Shown piece by piece: positions 36,462-44,778 of a DNA stretch of 64,000 nucleotides. Made by a program: the position numbers and the translations under genes. Each line of letters starts with the position of its first letter. Positions within the stretch are counted from its first letter, which is position 1. The stretch is from Kapaibacterium sp044224925 (GTDB lineage: Bacteria > Bacteroidota > Ignavibacteria > Kapaibacteriales > Kapaibacteriaceae). The notes under the pieces were generated by a model. It was not told the origin of the DNA. It ran no database searches and worked only from the letters and a program-made list of their open reading frames with translations. The DNA lies in the NCBI GenBank assembly GCA_044224925.1, contig JBGAJM010000004.1:62001-126000 (forward strand), given 5' to 3'.

Positions 36462-37294
36462 TGCTTTCTGCCGATGTAGAGGTGCATGTCCGAGCATTCC
36501 GATGCAAAGGCGCGATAGACGGTCTCATCGTAATGTGCCTGATACAGCAAGTAGTCCTCTTCGTGGATCGAGTCTACGCCGGACTTGCGAAGAACCTCTC
36601 TGATCTTGGGCCACTCGATGTGATCGTCCGGCCAAACATGGATATCGCCTTCCTCCTGAAAGCGTGGGTCTTTCAATTTCTTCCACTTCTTGGCATACCA
36701 AGCCGGACGAGTCAGATCTGATAAGCGATCAAGGATCGACCTTCTCTTCTTCGTCGCACGTTGGAACTCGAGAAGTTTCGGGTTCTGTGTCCAGAAGGTC
36801 TCGTTCGCCTCATGGTCGATAACGATCACGCCACCTGGCTTCACCACTCGAGCGAACTCCGACACGATCGCCAAGTAGTCTGGCACGTGGTGTAACACGG
36901 AGTACGTGGCAACGATGTCGAAGGACGCATCCGTGAACTCACGAAGATCAGCGCCATTCAACAATTGCGTTGAGAGTCGGGGGGAGTCGAATGATGCGTG
37001 GACAACATCGAGAAAAGACGGCGTAACATCCGCTGCCACCACTGAGCATCCTAGGTCCAAGAAATGCCGCGTGAGGTTGCCCGCGCCGCATCCGTAGTCG
37101 AGGACGCGCGACGTTCCCGCGTTCACCTGTGCTATCGCGATCGCCTGTTTGAGTGCTTCCAGAAGTCGGCGTTGTTCCGGGGCGTTGTATATTTCCGCAT
37201 GACGTTTGTCGTATGATCCTGCAATACGCGTGTGAAGTGCGACGTTTTGCTGGATCAAGGTATTCGACGTTTCGTTTCGCATGATCTCGACCAT
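36458..37294 (-). CDS. Class I SAM-dependent methyltransferase
   Basis: 278 residues. The AdoMet site is VLDYGCGAGNLT (about 64-75), followed by an acidic residue in VVAADVTPSFL and the post-II motif FDIVATYSVLHHVPDY. The C-terminal extension has a KKWKKLKDPRF stretch and a WPDDHIEWP segment. The substrate is unknown. Its position upstream of a GT4 gene suggests glycan or lipid methylation. The start may be 37294 or 37282. The start codon is only 17 bases from that of the divergent kelch-lectin gene. Confidence 0.87.
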   Translation of the reverse strand: MVEIMRNETSNTLIQQNVALHTRIAGSYDKRHAEIYNAPEQRRLLEALKQAIAIAQVNAGTSRVLDYGCGAGNLTRHFLDLGCSVVAADVTPSFLDVVHASFDSPRLSTQLLNGADLREFTDASFDIVATYSVLHHVPDYLAIVSEFARVVKPGGVIVIDHEANETFWTQNPKLLEFQRATKKRRSILDRLSDLTRPAWYAKKWKKLKDPRFQEEGDIHVWPDDHIEWPKIREVLRKSGVDSIHEEDYLLYQAHYDETVYRAFASECSDMHLYIGRKQ

Positions 37295-37311
37295 TCAAGG
37301 AAATCATTGGA

Positions 37312-39471
37312 ATGAGTTACTTCAAGTATTGGGCTGTGGCCTGTTGCACCACACTCCTCGTAGTCGGACTTCAAGAAGTCGCGCGTGCTCAACAGTCATG
37401 GCGCAAAATACAGCCAATGTCGACTGCTCGATTCTTTAGTGGCGCTGCGGCCATCTCCGATCATGAAGTGTTGGTCATTGGAGGATACACGAGTGGGTTC
37501 GCCAGTACGGCCTCGTGTGAGATCGTCAATGTCTTGACGAATACTGTGTTACCGGCTCAATCGCTACTCACAGGCCGCACCGATTTCGCAATGGTGCAGC
37601 TGCCTGATTCTAACATCGTGGTCCTTGGTGGTGTGAACGACGGGATTGTCGGCTCGATTGAGATGTATGACCGTGCCACTCAGAAGTGGAGCAAGATCGG
37701 TGATCTTCAGGTCCCACGCAGGCAATTGATAGGGTTGTTGATTTCTCCCACAAAGATCTTGACCGTAGGTGGTAGAAATCGCGATCTGGATTGTCTTCGA
37801 GATTGCGAGATATTCGACCTTGCAACGCGTACATCACGAAGGGTGCAGGACTATCCCGTGATCACGAGCCTCTGCAAGGTCGAGCGTACATCGATCGGAA
37901 AGATCGTGGCATTCGGCGGTCGAGAAGGTGGCCCAGGGAGTACTCGTCAAAAAGAGATGTATGAGTTTGACGTGAAGACGGAGAGGTGGAGTCTCTACGG
38001 CGCGTACCCATCACCGATCTACTTCCCGAGTGTAGTGACGTTGCCAAACGGAAAGTTGTTCAGCACAGGTGGCTCATATGCAGAATCCGGGAATGCAAAG
38101 AACGACTACTCGGATCTACTGGCAATTGAATCTCTCAGAGGGTTCGACTCGGTCGGTCATTTGCGTGGCCTTCGAGATCTCCATTGTGCAGCGCTGTATG
38201 ACGACTACAATGTGATCGTTATAGGAGGTGCGAATGAAAATGGCACTGCCTTGTCAACTTGTGAGATCGTTGATCCCGCATTCGGTAGCTCATCTGTTGG
38301 ACCTGAATTGAATGAAGCAAGGGACCTTTTCAATGTTGTTCGTCTCAGGCCCGCTGCACGAAGGGGGGACAAGATCGATGCGGTTCTTGTTGCCATCGGG
38401 GGGCGCGGCTTGGATACACAACCGCTTCAAAGTGTGGAAGTTCTCGACGTACAATGTGATGGCGGTAAGACGATCGATCTTGTGGAGGAAACAGGCAATG
38501 TTCGTATGAACGGATCAGCTCAATGGTTCGGAAAGCGGATCCGACTTACCGACACTTCGGAAAATGACTCCGGCTCGGCTTGGTATGCGGACCGTCTGTC
38601 GATCCGCAATGGTTTCGAAACGGATTTCACGTTTCGGATCGGGTCAGGTAGCGATAGGACACAACCGGACGGTGGTGACCCGGGAGCAGACGGGATCGCA
38701 TTTGTGATCCAGAACAATGGCACAACGGCACTGGGGCACTACGGCAAGGGTATCGGCTATGCAGGCATCCAAAAGAGCGTTGCCGTTGAGTTCGACACGT
38801 ACTTCAACTTTGAATCCAGTGATCCCAATGGAAATCATGTTGCGATCCAAACCGGTGGAACGCTCGCTAATCAAGCTGAGCATCGAGCGCCGTTTCTCCT
38901 TGGCAGTTCAACTGCGCTCGAAACGATCCACAATGATGGTCGACCATACTTCGGTCGTATCACCTATGATGGCTCCGCAATGTTCGTCTATGTGAATGAG
39001 ACCGGCATTTTCACCACACCTGTTCTTACGGTTGCAAACATCGATATCGCTTCGTTGATCGGCTTGGGTCCTGACCGTACAGCCTGGATCGGTTTTACGA
39101 GCGCCACGGGAATTGCATGGGCACAGCACGAGATCCTCGACTGGAAGATCCGTGGATGTGTGCAGACAATGTTGACATCTGTAGATGGACAAGAGAAGAC
39201 TTCTGCGGAACCGTCACCTACATTCGAGCTTTCACCAAACCCGGTGAATTCAACATTGTCGATCAGAGTTGTTGGTCACAGTACAGGCGATATGAGCCTT
39301 CGGATCTTTGATGTTCAGGGCACACCAATGTCCTGCCTAGCGTCAGATGCGATCCCTGTGCACGGCGAAATGGTCCGTGTCGACACTTCTTGTTTGCCCA
39401 CCGGATGCTACATCGTTCGCATTGAAAGCTCCGGAAGCACCATGTGCTCAAGACTCGTTGTTCTTCATTAA
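37312..39471 (+). CDS. Surface protein: kelch-type repeats, L-type lectin domain, T9SS sorting domain
   Basis: 719 residues. The signal peptide is about 1-26 (cut after ARA). Residues about 30-385 form a kelch-like propeller with recurring VIGG/VLGG strands. Residues about 395-615 look like a legume-type (L-type) lectin: SVAVEFDTYFN, DGIAFVIQN and AWIGFTSATG. The C-terminal 80 residues (FELSPNPVNSTLSIRV onward, ending YIVRIESSG and SRLVVLH) are a type A Por-secretion sorting domain, so the protein is probably exported by T9SS and attached to the cell surface. Its base composition looks clearly AT-richer than its neighbours, hinting at recent acquisition. Its end overlaps the DUF1835 gene by 24 bases. 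Confidence 0.83.
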   Translation: MSYFKYWAVACCTTLLVVGLQEVARAQQSWRKIQPMSTARFFSGAAAISDHEVLVIGGYTSGFASTASCEIVNVLTNTVLPAQSLLTGRTDFAMVQLPDSNIVVLGGVNDGIVGSIEMYDRATQKWSKIGDLQVPRRQLIGLLISPTKILTVGGRNRDLDCLRDCEIFDLATRTSRRVQDYPVITSLCKVERTSIGKIVAFGGREGGPGSTRQKEMYEFDVKTERWSLYGAYPSPIYFPSVVTLPNGKLFSTGGSYAESGNAKNDYSDLLAIESLRGFDSVGHLRGLRDLHCAALYDDYNVIVIGGANENGTALSTCEIVDPAFGSSSVGPELNEARDLFNVVRLRPAARRGDKIDAVLVAIGGRGLDTQPLQSVEVLDVQCDGGKTIDLVEETGNVRMNGSAQWFGKRIRLTDTSENDSGSAWYADRLSIRNGFETDFTFRIGSGSDRTQPDGGDPGADGIAFVIQNNGTTALGHYGKGIGYAGIQKSVAVEFDTYFNFESSDPNGNHVAIQTGGTLANQAEHRAPFLLGSSTALETIHNDGRPYFGRITYDGSAMFVYVNETGIFTTPVLTVANIDIASLIGLGPDRTAWIGFTSATGIAWAQHEILDWKIRGCVQTMLTSVDGQEKTSAEPSPTFELSPNPVNSTLSIRVVGHSTGDMSLRIFDVQGTPMSCLASDAIPVHGEMVRVDTSCLPTGCYIVRIESSGSTMCSRLVVLH

Positions 39472-40011
39472 GACAATGGCCGTTTCTCGAAGCACCCTCA
39501 GCCGCCCCGCATTTCGTGCAAGGACGTCGTCAAATGCCGTGGGGTCACCGGCGGCATAGGCGCGCCACCACATCGCGGCATAGGCGAGCTCTGCCGTGGT
39601 GAGCGTTATCATGGATGGGAGCAGGGAGGCGGGGTCGCTCAGATCTGGCGCGCAGACGAGACCGATCTCCGTGCCAACACCTGCTGTTGGACGCAAGTGA
39701 TAGCAGAGGAAGGCGAAGTTGACCATGCAGTGCAGGTCTTCGTCGAACCAGAGCACAATGCGGTCATACGCACCAAGCGTGGTGAGATGCTGGAATTGGA
39801 CCACGACCTTTCGACGGTACTCTGCGTCGGTCTCACCGAACGTCTCCGTGATGAAGGCGGATCGGATCGACCAGAACTCGTCCGTCGCCACCATCGTGGC
39901 AACCGGTCCTTCGCACAAGATCTCTCGCCATACTTCGATCGGCTCTGTCACCGCCGCACGCAGTGCGTCCACCATCATGTCGCCATTGGCGCAATGCAAG
40001 ATCCGTTTCAT
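39448..40011 (-). CDS. DUF1835-like protein
   Basis: 187 residues. The N-terminus ILHCANGDMMVDALRAA followed by VWREILCEGPV matches DUF1835, a family of unknown function. The protein continues with IVLWFDEDLHCMVNFAFLCYHL, also family-like. There is no signal or membrane segment, so it is probably cytoplasmic. The ATG at 40011 overlaps the transporter gene by 4 bases. It lies in one operon with the AEC transporter. Confidence 0.75.
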   Translation of the reverse strand: MKRILHCANGDMMVDALRAAVTEPIEVWREILCEGPVATMVATDEFWSIRSAFITETFGETDAEYRRKVVVQFQHLTTLGAYDRIVLWFDEDLHCMVNFAFLCYHLRPTAGVGTEIGLVCAPDLSDPASLLPSMITLTTAELAYAAMWWRAYAAGDPTAFDDVLARNAGRLRVLRETAIVLMKNNES

Positions 40012-40940
40012 AGAATGGGTAGGGATGCAAGAAATGGAAGAGTGAGCATGGCAAGCAGCGTCGACACAAGAATGGCCTGTGCCAACGTTTCCGTGTCGAG
40101 CTGATATCGCTCCGCAAAGACCATCGTCAACATCATCGTAGGCATGCCCGCCTCGAGCATGGTGGCCGTGGCCGTGCTCGTCGTGAACGCCGAACCAAGC
40201 ACCGTGATCATGCCTGCGGCCACGATCGGGGCCACGGCAAGTTTGATGACAAGCGCCGGTATCAACACCGGGAACGTTCTCCATTGTGGCGGACGGAGTG
40301 CCAATCCCACCGAGAAGATCATGAGCGGAGAGACGGCCTTGCCCATGGTCTGCATCGCCACAAGGAATGGCTCCCAGATCGGGACGTGGAGCACATTCAA
40401 CAGCAGACCCACAACAGCTGCGAGAAACGGCGGGAGTCGCAACACATGGCGCAGACCCTCGCCAATGGAGTGCTTCGTCGTTGCCGTGCCGAACTCCACG
40501 CAGATCACCACACCCAGCGTGAAGAGCATGGGCGACATGGCCAAAAGGTCAAAGACGATCGGGATCCGCGCATACGGCTCACCAACAACGGCCGTCACGA
40601 TCGGCACGCCGAGATATGTCGCATTGCACCACACGGAGGCCAACAACAGCGCCCCGATCGTCGGACGCGCAAGACGCCGACCCAGCACTCGCACATAGAA
40701 CAACCACGCCGCACCGGCCGCCGCAACGATGCAGGCCATCGATACCAACGGCACGGCCCAAAGCTCGTTCGAGAGCGGCGCAGTGCTAAGGATGGAAAGG
40801 GTCAAGGCGGGAAGGAAGATGTTCAAAACGATAGCGCCGATCACTCGTCGAACCTCGAGCGCTGAAGGAAGTCCGGGGATGAACCGATACGCCACTCCCG
40901 CCGCAAGGATGAGGAGCACTCCAAGAAAGACTGTTGCCAT
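40008..40940 (-). CDS. AEC-family (auxin efflux carrier-like) transporter
   Basis: About 310 residues with roughly ten hydrophobic helices in two inverted halves. Visible features are IVLNIFLPALTLSIL in the first half, VWCNATYLGVPIV in the unwound region, and EAGMPTMMLTMVFAERY near the end, all typical of AEC permeases that export or take up carboxylates and related compounds. A start at 40940 (MATVFLGVLL) is preferred, though 40976 is possible. The region upstream is divergent from the LytTR regulator gene. Confidence 0.88.
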   Translation of the reverse strand: MATVFLGVLLILAAGVAYRFIPGLPSALEVRRVIGAIVLNIFLPALTLSILSTAPLSNELWAVPLVSMACIVAAAGAAWLFYVRVLGRRLARPTIGALLLASVWCNATYLGVPIVTAVVGEPYARIPIVFDLLAMSPMLFTLGVVICVEFGTATTKHSIGEGLRHVLRLPPFLAAVVGLLLNVLHVPIWEPFLVAMQTMGKAVSPLMIFSVGLALRPPQWRTFPVLIPALVIKLAVAPIVAAGMITVLGSAFTTSTATATMLEAGMPTMMLTMVFAERYQLDTETLAQAILVSTLLAMLTLPFLASLPIL

Positions 40941-41039
40941 AGCCCGTAATGTAACAACGTCGTCGTACTTGTACATGCTATGATCTTCGGAACATTGACC
41001 TTTGTGCCGGGATACCTTTCACCATTGCATGGGCTTGCA

Positions 41040-41780
41040 ATGAACACCCTTGTACTCGAGCCGGATCCGGCTTCGCGGATGCGTCTGCGATCCTTGCTCA
41101 ACACCACCGGCGCAGACCTTGTGGTCCTGGCCGAAACAACATCCATTGCGCAAGCAAAACAAGTGATGTTGCATTCTCACATCGACGTGCTGATCGCCTC
41201 GGTGGACACCGAAGGCGACATCTTCGCACTCGCACATCGACACGGCTGCGTGCTGGTATGCCTGGCTCGGGATGCGGACCAGGCCGTGCGTGCCTTCGAG
41301 AGCGGAGCCGTCCACTACGTGATGAAGCCGCTCAGCGAGTCGTCCATTGCCACGGCTTGCTCACGGGCGCGATCGCGTCTCGTTCGGTATCGAAGCACGC
41401 CAAGTTCCTTGCACGTTTCCGAACCGCAGCCGCTCTTCACCACGGGCGTGATCGCCCTGCCGGTCTTTGACGGCTTCGAGATGCGCCACCGCGAGAACAT
41501 CGTTCGCGTAGAGGCAGAAGGGAATTACTGTAGGGTGGTGATGACGAAGGACCCCTCGATCCTTCTGTCGCGTACGATCGGTGATTTCGAAGATGCCGTG
41601 GCGTCGAACGGATTCATTCGCGTCCATCGGTCCAACATCGTGAACATGGACCACGTGCGACGCTTCATTCGCGGCAAGTCGCCGCTATTGATCATGAGCA
41701 ATGGAGATCGCGTCGATGTGTCGGCGCGCTGCAAGGAGGCTGTTCTCAAGGCCGTAATGATGCCACGGCGGAGGCACTAA
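41040..41780 (+). CDS. LytTR-type regulator with pseudo-receiver domain
   Basis: 246 residues. Residues 1-115 have a receiver fold (Glu7, Asp9, Lys95 in MKPLS). The phosphoacceptor position is occupied by Ser54 (DVLIASV), and the switch Thr by Ala (VCLARDAD), so classical phosphorylation should fail. Residues about 145-240 form a LytTR DNA-binding domain (RVEAEGNYCRVVM, GFIRVHRSNIVNMDHV). ATG at 41040 is chosen because the receiver begins there. TACCTTTC, 10 bases upstream of the start, may be the -7 box. No sensor kinase is adjacent. Confidence 0.87.
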   Translation: MNTLVLEPDPASRMRLRSLLNTTGADLVVLAETTSIAQAKQVMLHSHIDVLIASVDTEGDIFALAHRHGCVLVCLARDADQAVRAFESGAVHYVMKPLSESSIATACSRARSRLVRYRSTPSSLHVSEPQPLFTTGVIALPVFDGFEMRHRENIVRVEAEGNYCRVVMTKDPSILLSRTIGDFEDAVASNGFIRVHRSNIVNMDHVRRFIRGKSPLLIMSNGDRVDVSARCKEAVLKAVMMPRRRH

Positions 41781-41789
41781 GAGCACTGC

Positions 41790-41825
41790 GTGGGACACAG
41801 AGTGCGACACGTTGTGGGACACTAG
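41790..41825 (+). repeat. Three 12-bp tandem repeats
   Basis: GTGGGACAC, GTGCGACAC and GTGGGACAC begin at 41790, 41802 and 41814, an exact 12-base period. A diverged fourth unit (GTGGGAGAC) is at 41827. It lies directly after the LytTR stop and before the hairpin at 41835. Confidence 0.75.
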
Positions 41826-41834
41826 CGTGGGAGA

Positions 41835-41865
41835 CGAGCGTGCGACCGTGAGGGTCGCACGCTCG
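41835..41865. terminator. Strong hairpin, probable bidirectional terminator
   Basis: Perfect 13-base stem (41835-41847 with 41853-41865, CGAGCGTGCGACC) and a 5-base loop, between the convergent LytTR and small secreted protein genes. It has no good U-run on either strand, so termination is inferred from position and stem strength only. Confidence 0.55.
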
Positions 41866-41875
41866 TGTTCCGACA

Positions 41876-42352
41876 TTACTTCTTCTTCATTCCGCCGACG
41901 AATGGGAGCTTCTCTTGGATCGAGAGGCGGATCGCCGTGGTGATGTACGACTCGAGCTGATACCATTGTGCGGCAACAGAAACGGAGCTGGCCTTCTTGA
42001 TCTTGCCATAATAGGTTTCCATCAGGTCTTGCTGGTCATCTTCCATGTCGATGATGTCGTCCATCAGTTCGCTGAGTTCTTCGTTGGAGATAGCTGGATA
42101 CTTGGACACGAAGCGCGTGATAAGCTCGATGCGCTTCTTGCCGATCTCCTTGCGATCTGCCTCGTACTTGTCATAGATCGGCCAAAAGCCGACGGAATCG
42201 CTTGGCGTCATCTTGATGGACTGTACGATGAGCGAGCGCTTCTCGGCTCCGAACATGTTCTGTACGATGTTGATCTCTTCGGGTGTGAGCTGTGCATAGG
42301 TGGTGGCGATCGAGCCCATCAGGAGTGCGATAGAGAGGAGGAGGAATTTCAT
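41876..42352 (-). CDS. Small secreted helical protein
   Basis: 158 residues. The signal peptide MKFLLLSIALLMGSIATTYA is cut before QL. The mature part is charged and almost entirely helical (ELSELMDDIIDMEDDQQDLMETYYGKIKKA). The layout resembles Spy/CpxP-like periplasmic proteins, but no LTxxQ motif is seen, so the family is not assigned. It ends in GGMKKK. It has a TAACTTTG -7 box about 38 bases upstream of the ATG and is divergent from the glycine-rich surface protein gene. Confidence 0.7.
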   Translation of the reverse strand: MKFLLLSIALLMGSIATTYAQLTPEEINIVQNMFGAEKRSLIVQSIKMTPSDSVGFWPIYDKYEADRKEIGKKRIELITRFVSKYPAISNEELSELMDDIIDMEDDQQDLMETYYGKIKKASSVSVAAQWYQLESYITTAIRLSIQEKLPFVGGMKKK

Positions 42353-42389
42353 GACATTGTCCCGCTTGATGTGGTGAAAAACTGTCCTG

Positions 42390-42397
42390 CAAAGTTA
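42390..42397 (-). promoter_or_regulatory. -7 box of the small secreted protein gene
   Basis: TAACTTTG on the reverse strand, 37 bases before the ATG, an exact TAnnTTTG match. In the other direction, TAAATTCA (42421-42428) lies 4 bases before the ATG of the divergent gene and may be its degenerate box. Confidence 0.5.
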
Positions 42398-42432
42398 CGA
42401 GTGTGTGCCGGATGGATGCGTAAATTCATCGC

Positions 42433-44778
42433 ATGAAGTTCTGTCTGCTCGTTCTGTGCGCATTGTCGTTACAGGCGCAACCCGAGATCGGTGGCGTCGT
42501 GAACAACTATGCCAAGGTGCTTTCCATTCGCACAAGTAAGAACGAGTTGACCGTTTCGGATGCCTCGGCCTTCGAGCCGGGTTGCGCGGTGATCGTGATC
42601 CAGCACCAAGGCGCTTCCATCGATACGGTCCCCGGACCTGCCTATGGAAGGATCCGTGCCTACAACAATGCCGGTCGATTCGAACGGAACGTGGTCACCC
42701 GCGTGAACGGTTCAGTGATCACCCTTCGAAATCGCATGTCGCAAGCCTATACGGTAGGTCGTGGAGTGCAGGTCGTTCGCATGCCTCGCTACGGGAGCGT
42801 GCGTATCACGTCGACACTGACATGTCCGCCGTGGGATGGGAGTACCGGCGGCATCGTGGCCATTGAGGTTTCCGACACACTTTTCCTTGATGCTGATGTC
42901 GATGTCTCGGCCCGGGGGTTTCGAGGTGGGCAACCCGGAGGTGACTCGTCATTCGCACCGTCGAACGGCACAGATCCGCGCGTGTGGGCATCGAACGATA
43001 CGTGTTGCTTTTCCGAACGTGGTGAGGGCATTGCCGAAAGTCCCTACCTGCGCGGGTCTGCACCGGCCGCCAATGGTGGAGGTGGTGGTGCCATGGAAGT
43101 GCATGGTGGCGGAGGCGGTGCCCATGTGGGATGTGGAGGAGATGGCGCCGATGTGGTGATGTGGACCGGAAACCACGACTTCGGCCGTGCCGCCCTTCCC
43201 GTGAGTTATGCCACCGGATACAATCGCATCTTCATGGGCGGTGGTGGTGGAGCGGGTCCGCGACGGAGCATGCCGAATGAAGACACGGCCGTGGGTGGAC
43301 GTGGAGGCGGTATCATGATCCTCGATGTTCCGGTGATCATCGGCTCCAACGGTGCCGGATTGAAGGCCAATGGCGACGACGGAGGTGGGAGCTTTGCCGC
43401 AGGAGGCGGTGGTGGTGCCGGCGGGGCCATCATGACCACGGCCACAGAGATCATCAATGTGCCGCAGTTGCAGTGTACCGGTGGACGTGGGGGAACGCCC
43501 ATGCCGTCCGCGATGAAGCTATGTACCGGACCCGGCGGCGGTGGCGGCGGCGGTGTGATCCTCCTTGGAACGTTGAATCCGTTGAACCTGAATCCAAGTG
43601 CCTATACAGGCGGGAATGGTGGACAGCAACTTCGTGACACCTGCGCGTCTGTGCAGGGCAAGCAAGGGTGTAGCGGGACGGTGCTCTACAATACCATCAT
43701 CAACGAAGACACGGTGGCCTTCCGACAGCCAACACTGTTCGTTCGGAACGACACGTCGGTGTGTGCTGGTGCGACCGTGATGTTACGTGCACGTAGCACC
43801 GTGCCGGTGTCGTGGTGGCGTGACCAAGAGTTGTTGTGCGATTCATGCGATAGCGTTGCAGTGACGGTGGACACCACGACCACGTTCACGGCCGTGGCAA
43901 CGTATGCGGACCGAACATCGGACTCGGCGACCGTGATCGTCACGATCTTCGCGACAGCGCCCATCACGATGCAAGACCCGCCACCGATCTGTCCGGGAGA
44001 CTCGTCGACCATCACTGCGCCATCGGGATATCGGCACTATGCATGGTCAACGGGTGACACGACATCGACCATCATCGTGCGCCTTCCCGGCACGTACTCC
44101 GTTACCGTGATCGATACCAACGAATGTGTGAGCACTGCCTCTGCAACATTGCAGTATCAAACGTTGAATGTTGTCACTGTCGACTCGTTGGCAACAGGTG
44201 CTACGTCGGCCATCGACATCCACGCCGCCTACGTGCTTGAACGTTCCTGCATCGACGTGGTCGTTCGCTCCATCGCCGATACGAACGTGATCATTCATCG
44301 CGCCACGATGCAGCGCGGCGTGGAGATCAGTGCGCCGCTCGCACAATTCCCGCTTACGATCGCTCCACGCGGAACAGTGAATGTGCGTGTTTGCGCCATG
44401 GCCGAAGTGCCGGGCGACTTCGCCGATACCGTCCATCTTCAGTCGGGCTGCGGTGTGTACGACGTGCCGGTGACCACACGCACATGGGAAACGCCGGCCT
44501 ACACGCGCTGTGCCGTGCGCATCACCAGCACGGGTGAACGCGAACTCTTCCTTCCACCACAGATGATGATGGAGGCCTTCGATGTATCGCAGATCGTGCG
44601 TGTGCGCGGGATCGTGACGTGGACGCTCTTCACACTGCAAGGGGCCGTTGTCGAGCGCGGAGCAGTGGACGTGGCCGTCGATCCGATCCTTCACCTTGCC
44701 TCCCTGCCCCGTGGCACCTACGGACTTGCATTGCAATGGGAAGGCGGAAGGGCGGCAGGGCTGCTGCTTATGCCATGA
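42433..44778 (+). CDS. Large secreted glycine-rich surface protein
   Basis: 781 residues. A short signal peptide (MKFCLLVLCALSLQA) is cut before QPE. Residues about 30-130 form a beta-rich domain. Residues about 205-395 contain long glycine runs (ANGGGGGAMEVHGGGGGAHV, GPGGGGGGGVILLG). Residues about 430-560 look like tandem Ig-like modules (ATVMLRARSTVPVSW, SSTITAPSGYRHYAWSTGD). The end (WTLFTLQGAVVERGAV, LPRGTYGLALQW) resembles a diverged T9SS type A sorting domain. It is probably a surface or adhesin-like protein; no specific function can be given. It overlaps asnB by 11 bases. Confidence 0.72.
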   Translation: MKFCLLVLCALSLQAQPEIGGVVNNYAKVLSIRTSKNELTVSDASAFEPGCAVIVIQHQGASIDTVPGPAYGRIRAYNNAGRFERNVVTRVNGSVITLRNRMSQAYTVGRGVQVVRMPRYGSVRITSTLTCPPWDGSTGGIVAIEVSDTLFLDADVDVSARGFRGGQPGGDSSFAPSNGTDPRVWASNDTCCFSERGEGIAESPYLRGSAPAANGGGGGAMEVHGGGGGAHVGCGGDGADVVMWTGNHDFGRAALPVSYATGYNRIFMGGGGGAGPRRSMPNEDTAVGGRGGGIMILDVPVIIGSNGAGLKANGDDGGGSFAAGGGGGAGGAIMTTATEIINVPQLQCTGGRGGTPMPSAMKLCTGPGGGGGGGVILLGTLNPLNLNPSAYTGGNGGQQLRDTCASVQGKQGCSGTVLYNTIINEDTVAFRQPTLFVRNDTSVCAGATVMLRARSTVPVSWWRDQELLCDSCDSVAVTVDTTTTFTAVATYADRTSDSATVIVTIFATAPITMQDPPPICPGDSSTITAPSGYRHYAWSTGDTTSTIIVRLPGTYSVTVIDTNECVSTASATLQYQTLNVVTVDSLATGATSAIDIHAAYVLERSCIDVVVRSIADTNVIIHRATMQRGVEISAPLAQFPLTIAPRGTVNVRVCAMAEVPGDFADTVHLQSGCGVYDVPVTTRTWETPAYTRCAVRITSTGERELFLPPQMMMEAFDVSQIVRVRGIVTWTLFTLQGAVVERGAVDVAVDPILHLASLPRGTYGLALQWEGGRAAGLLLMP

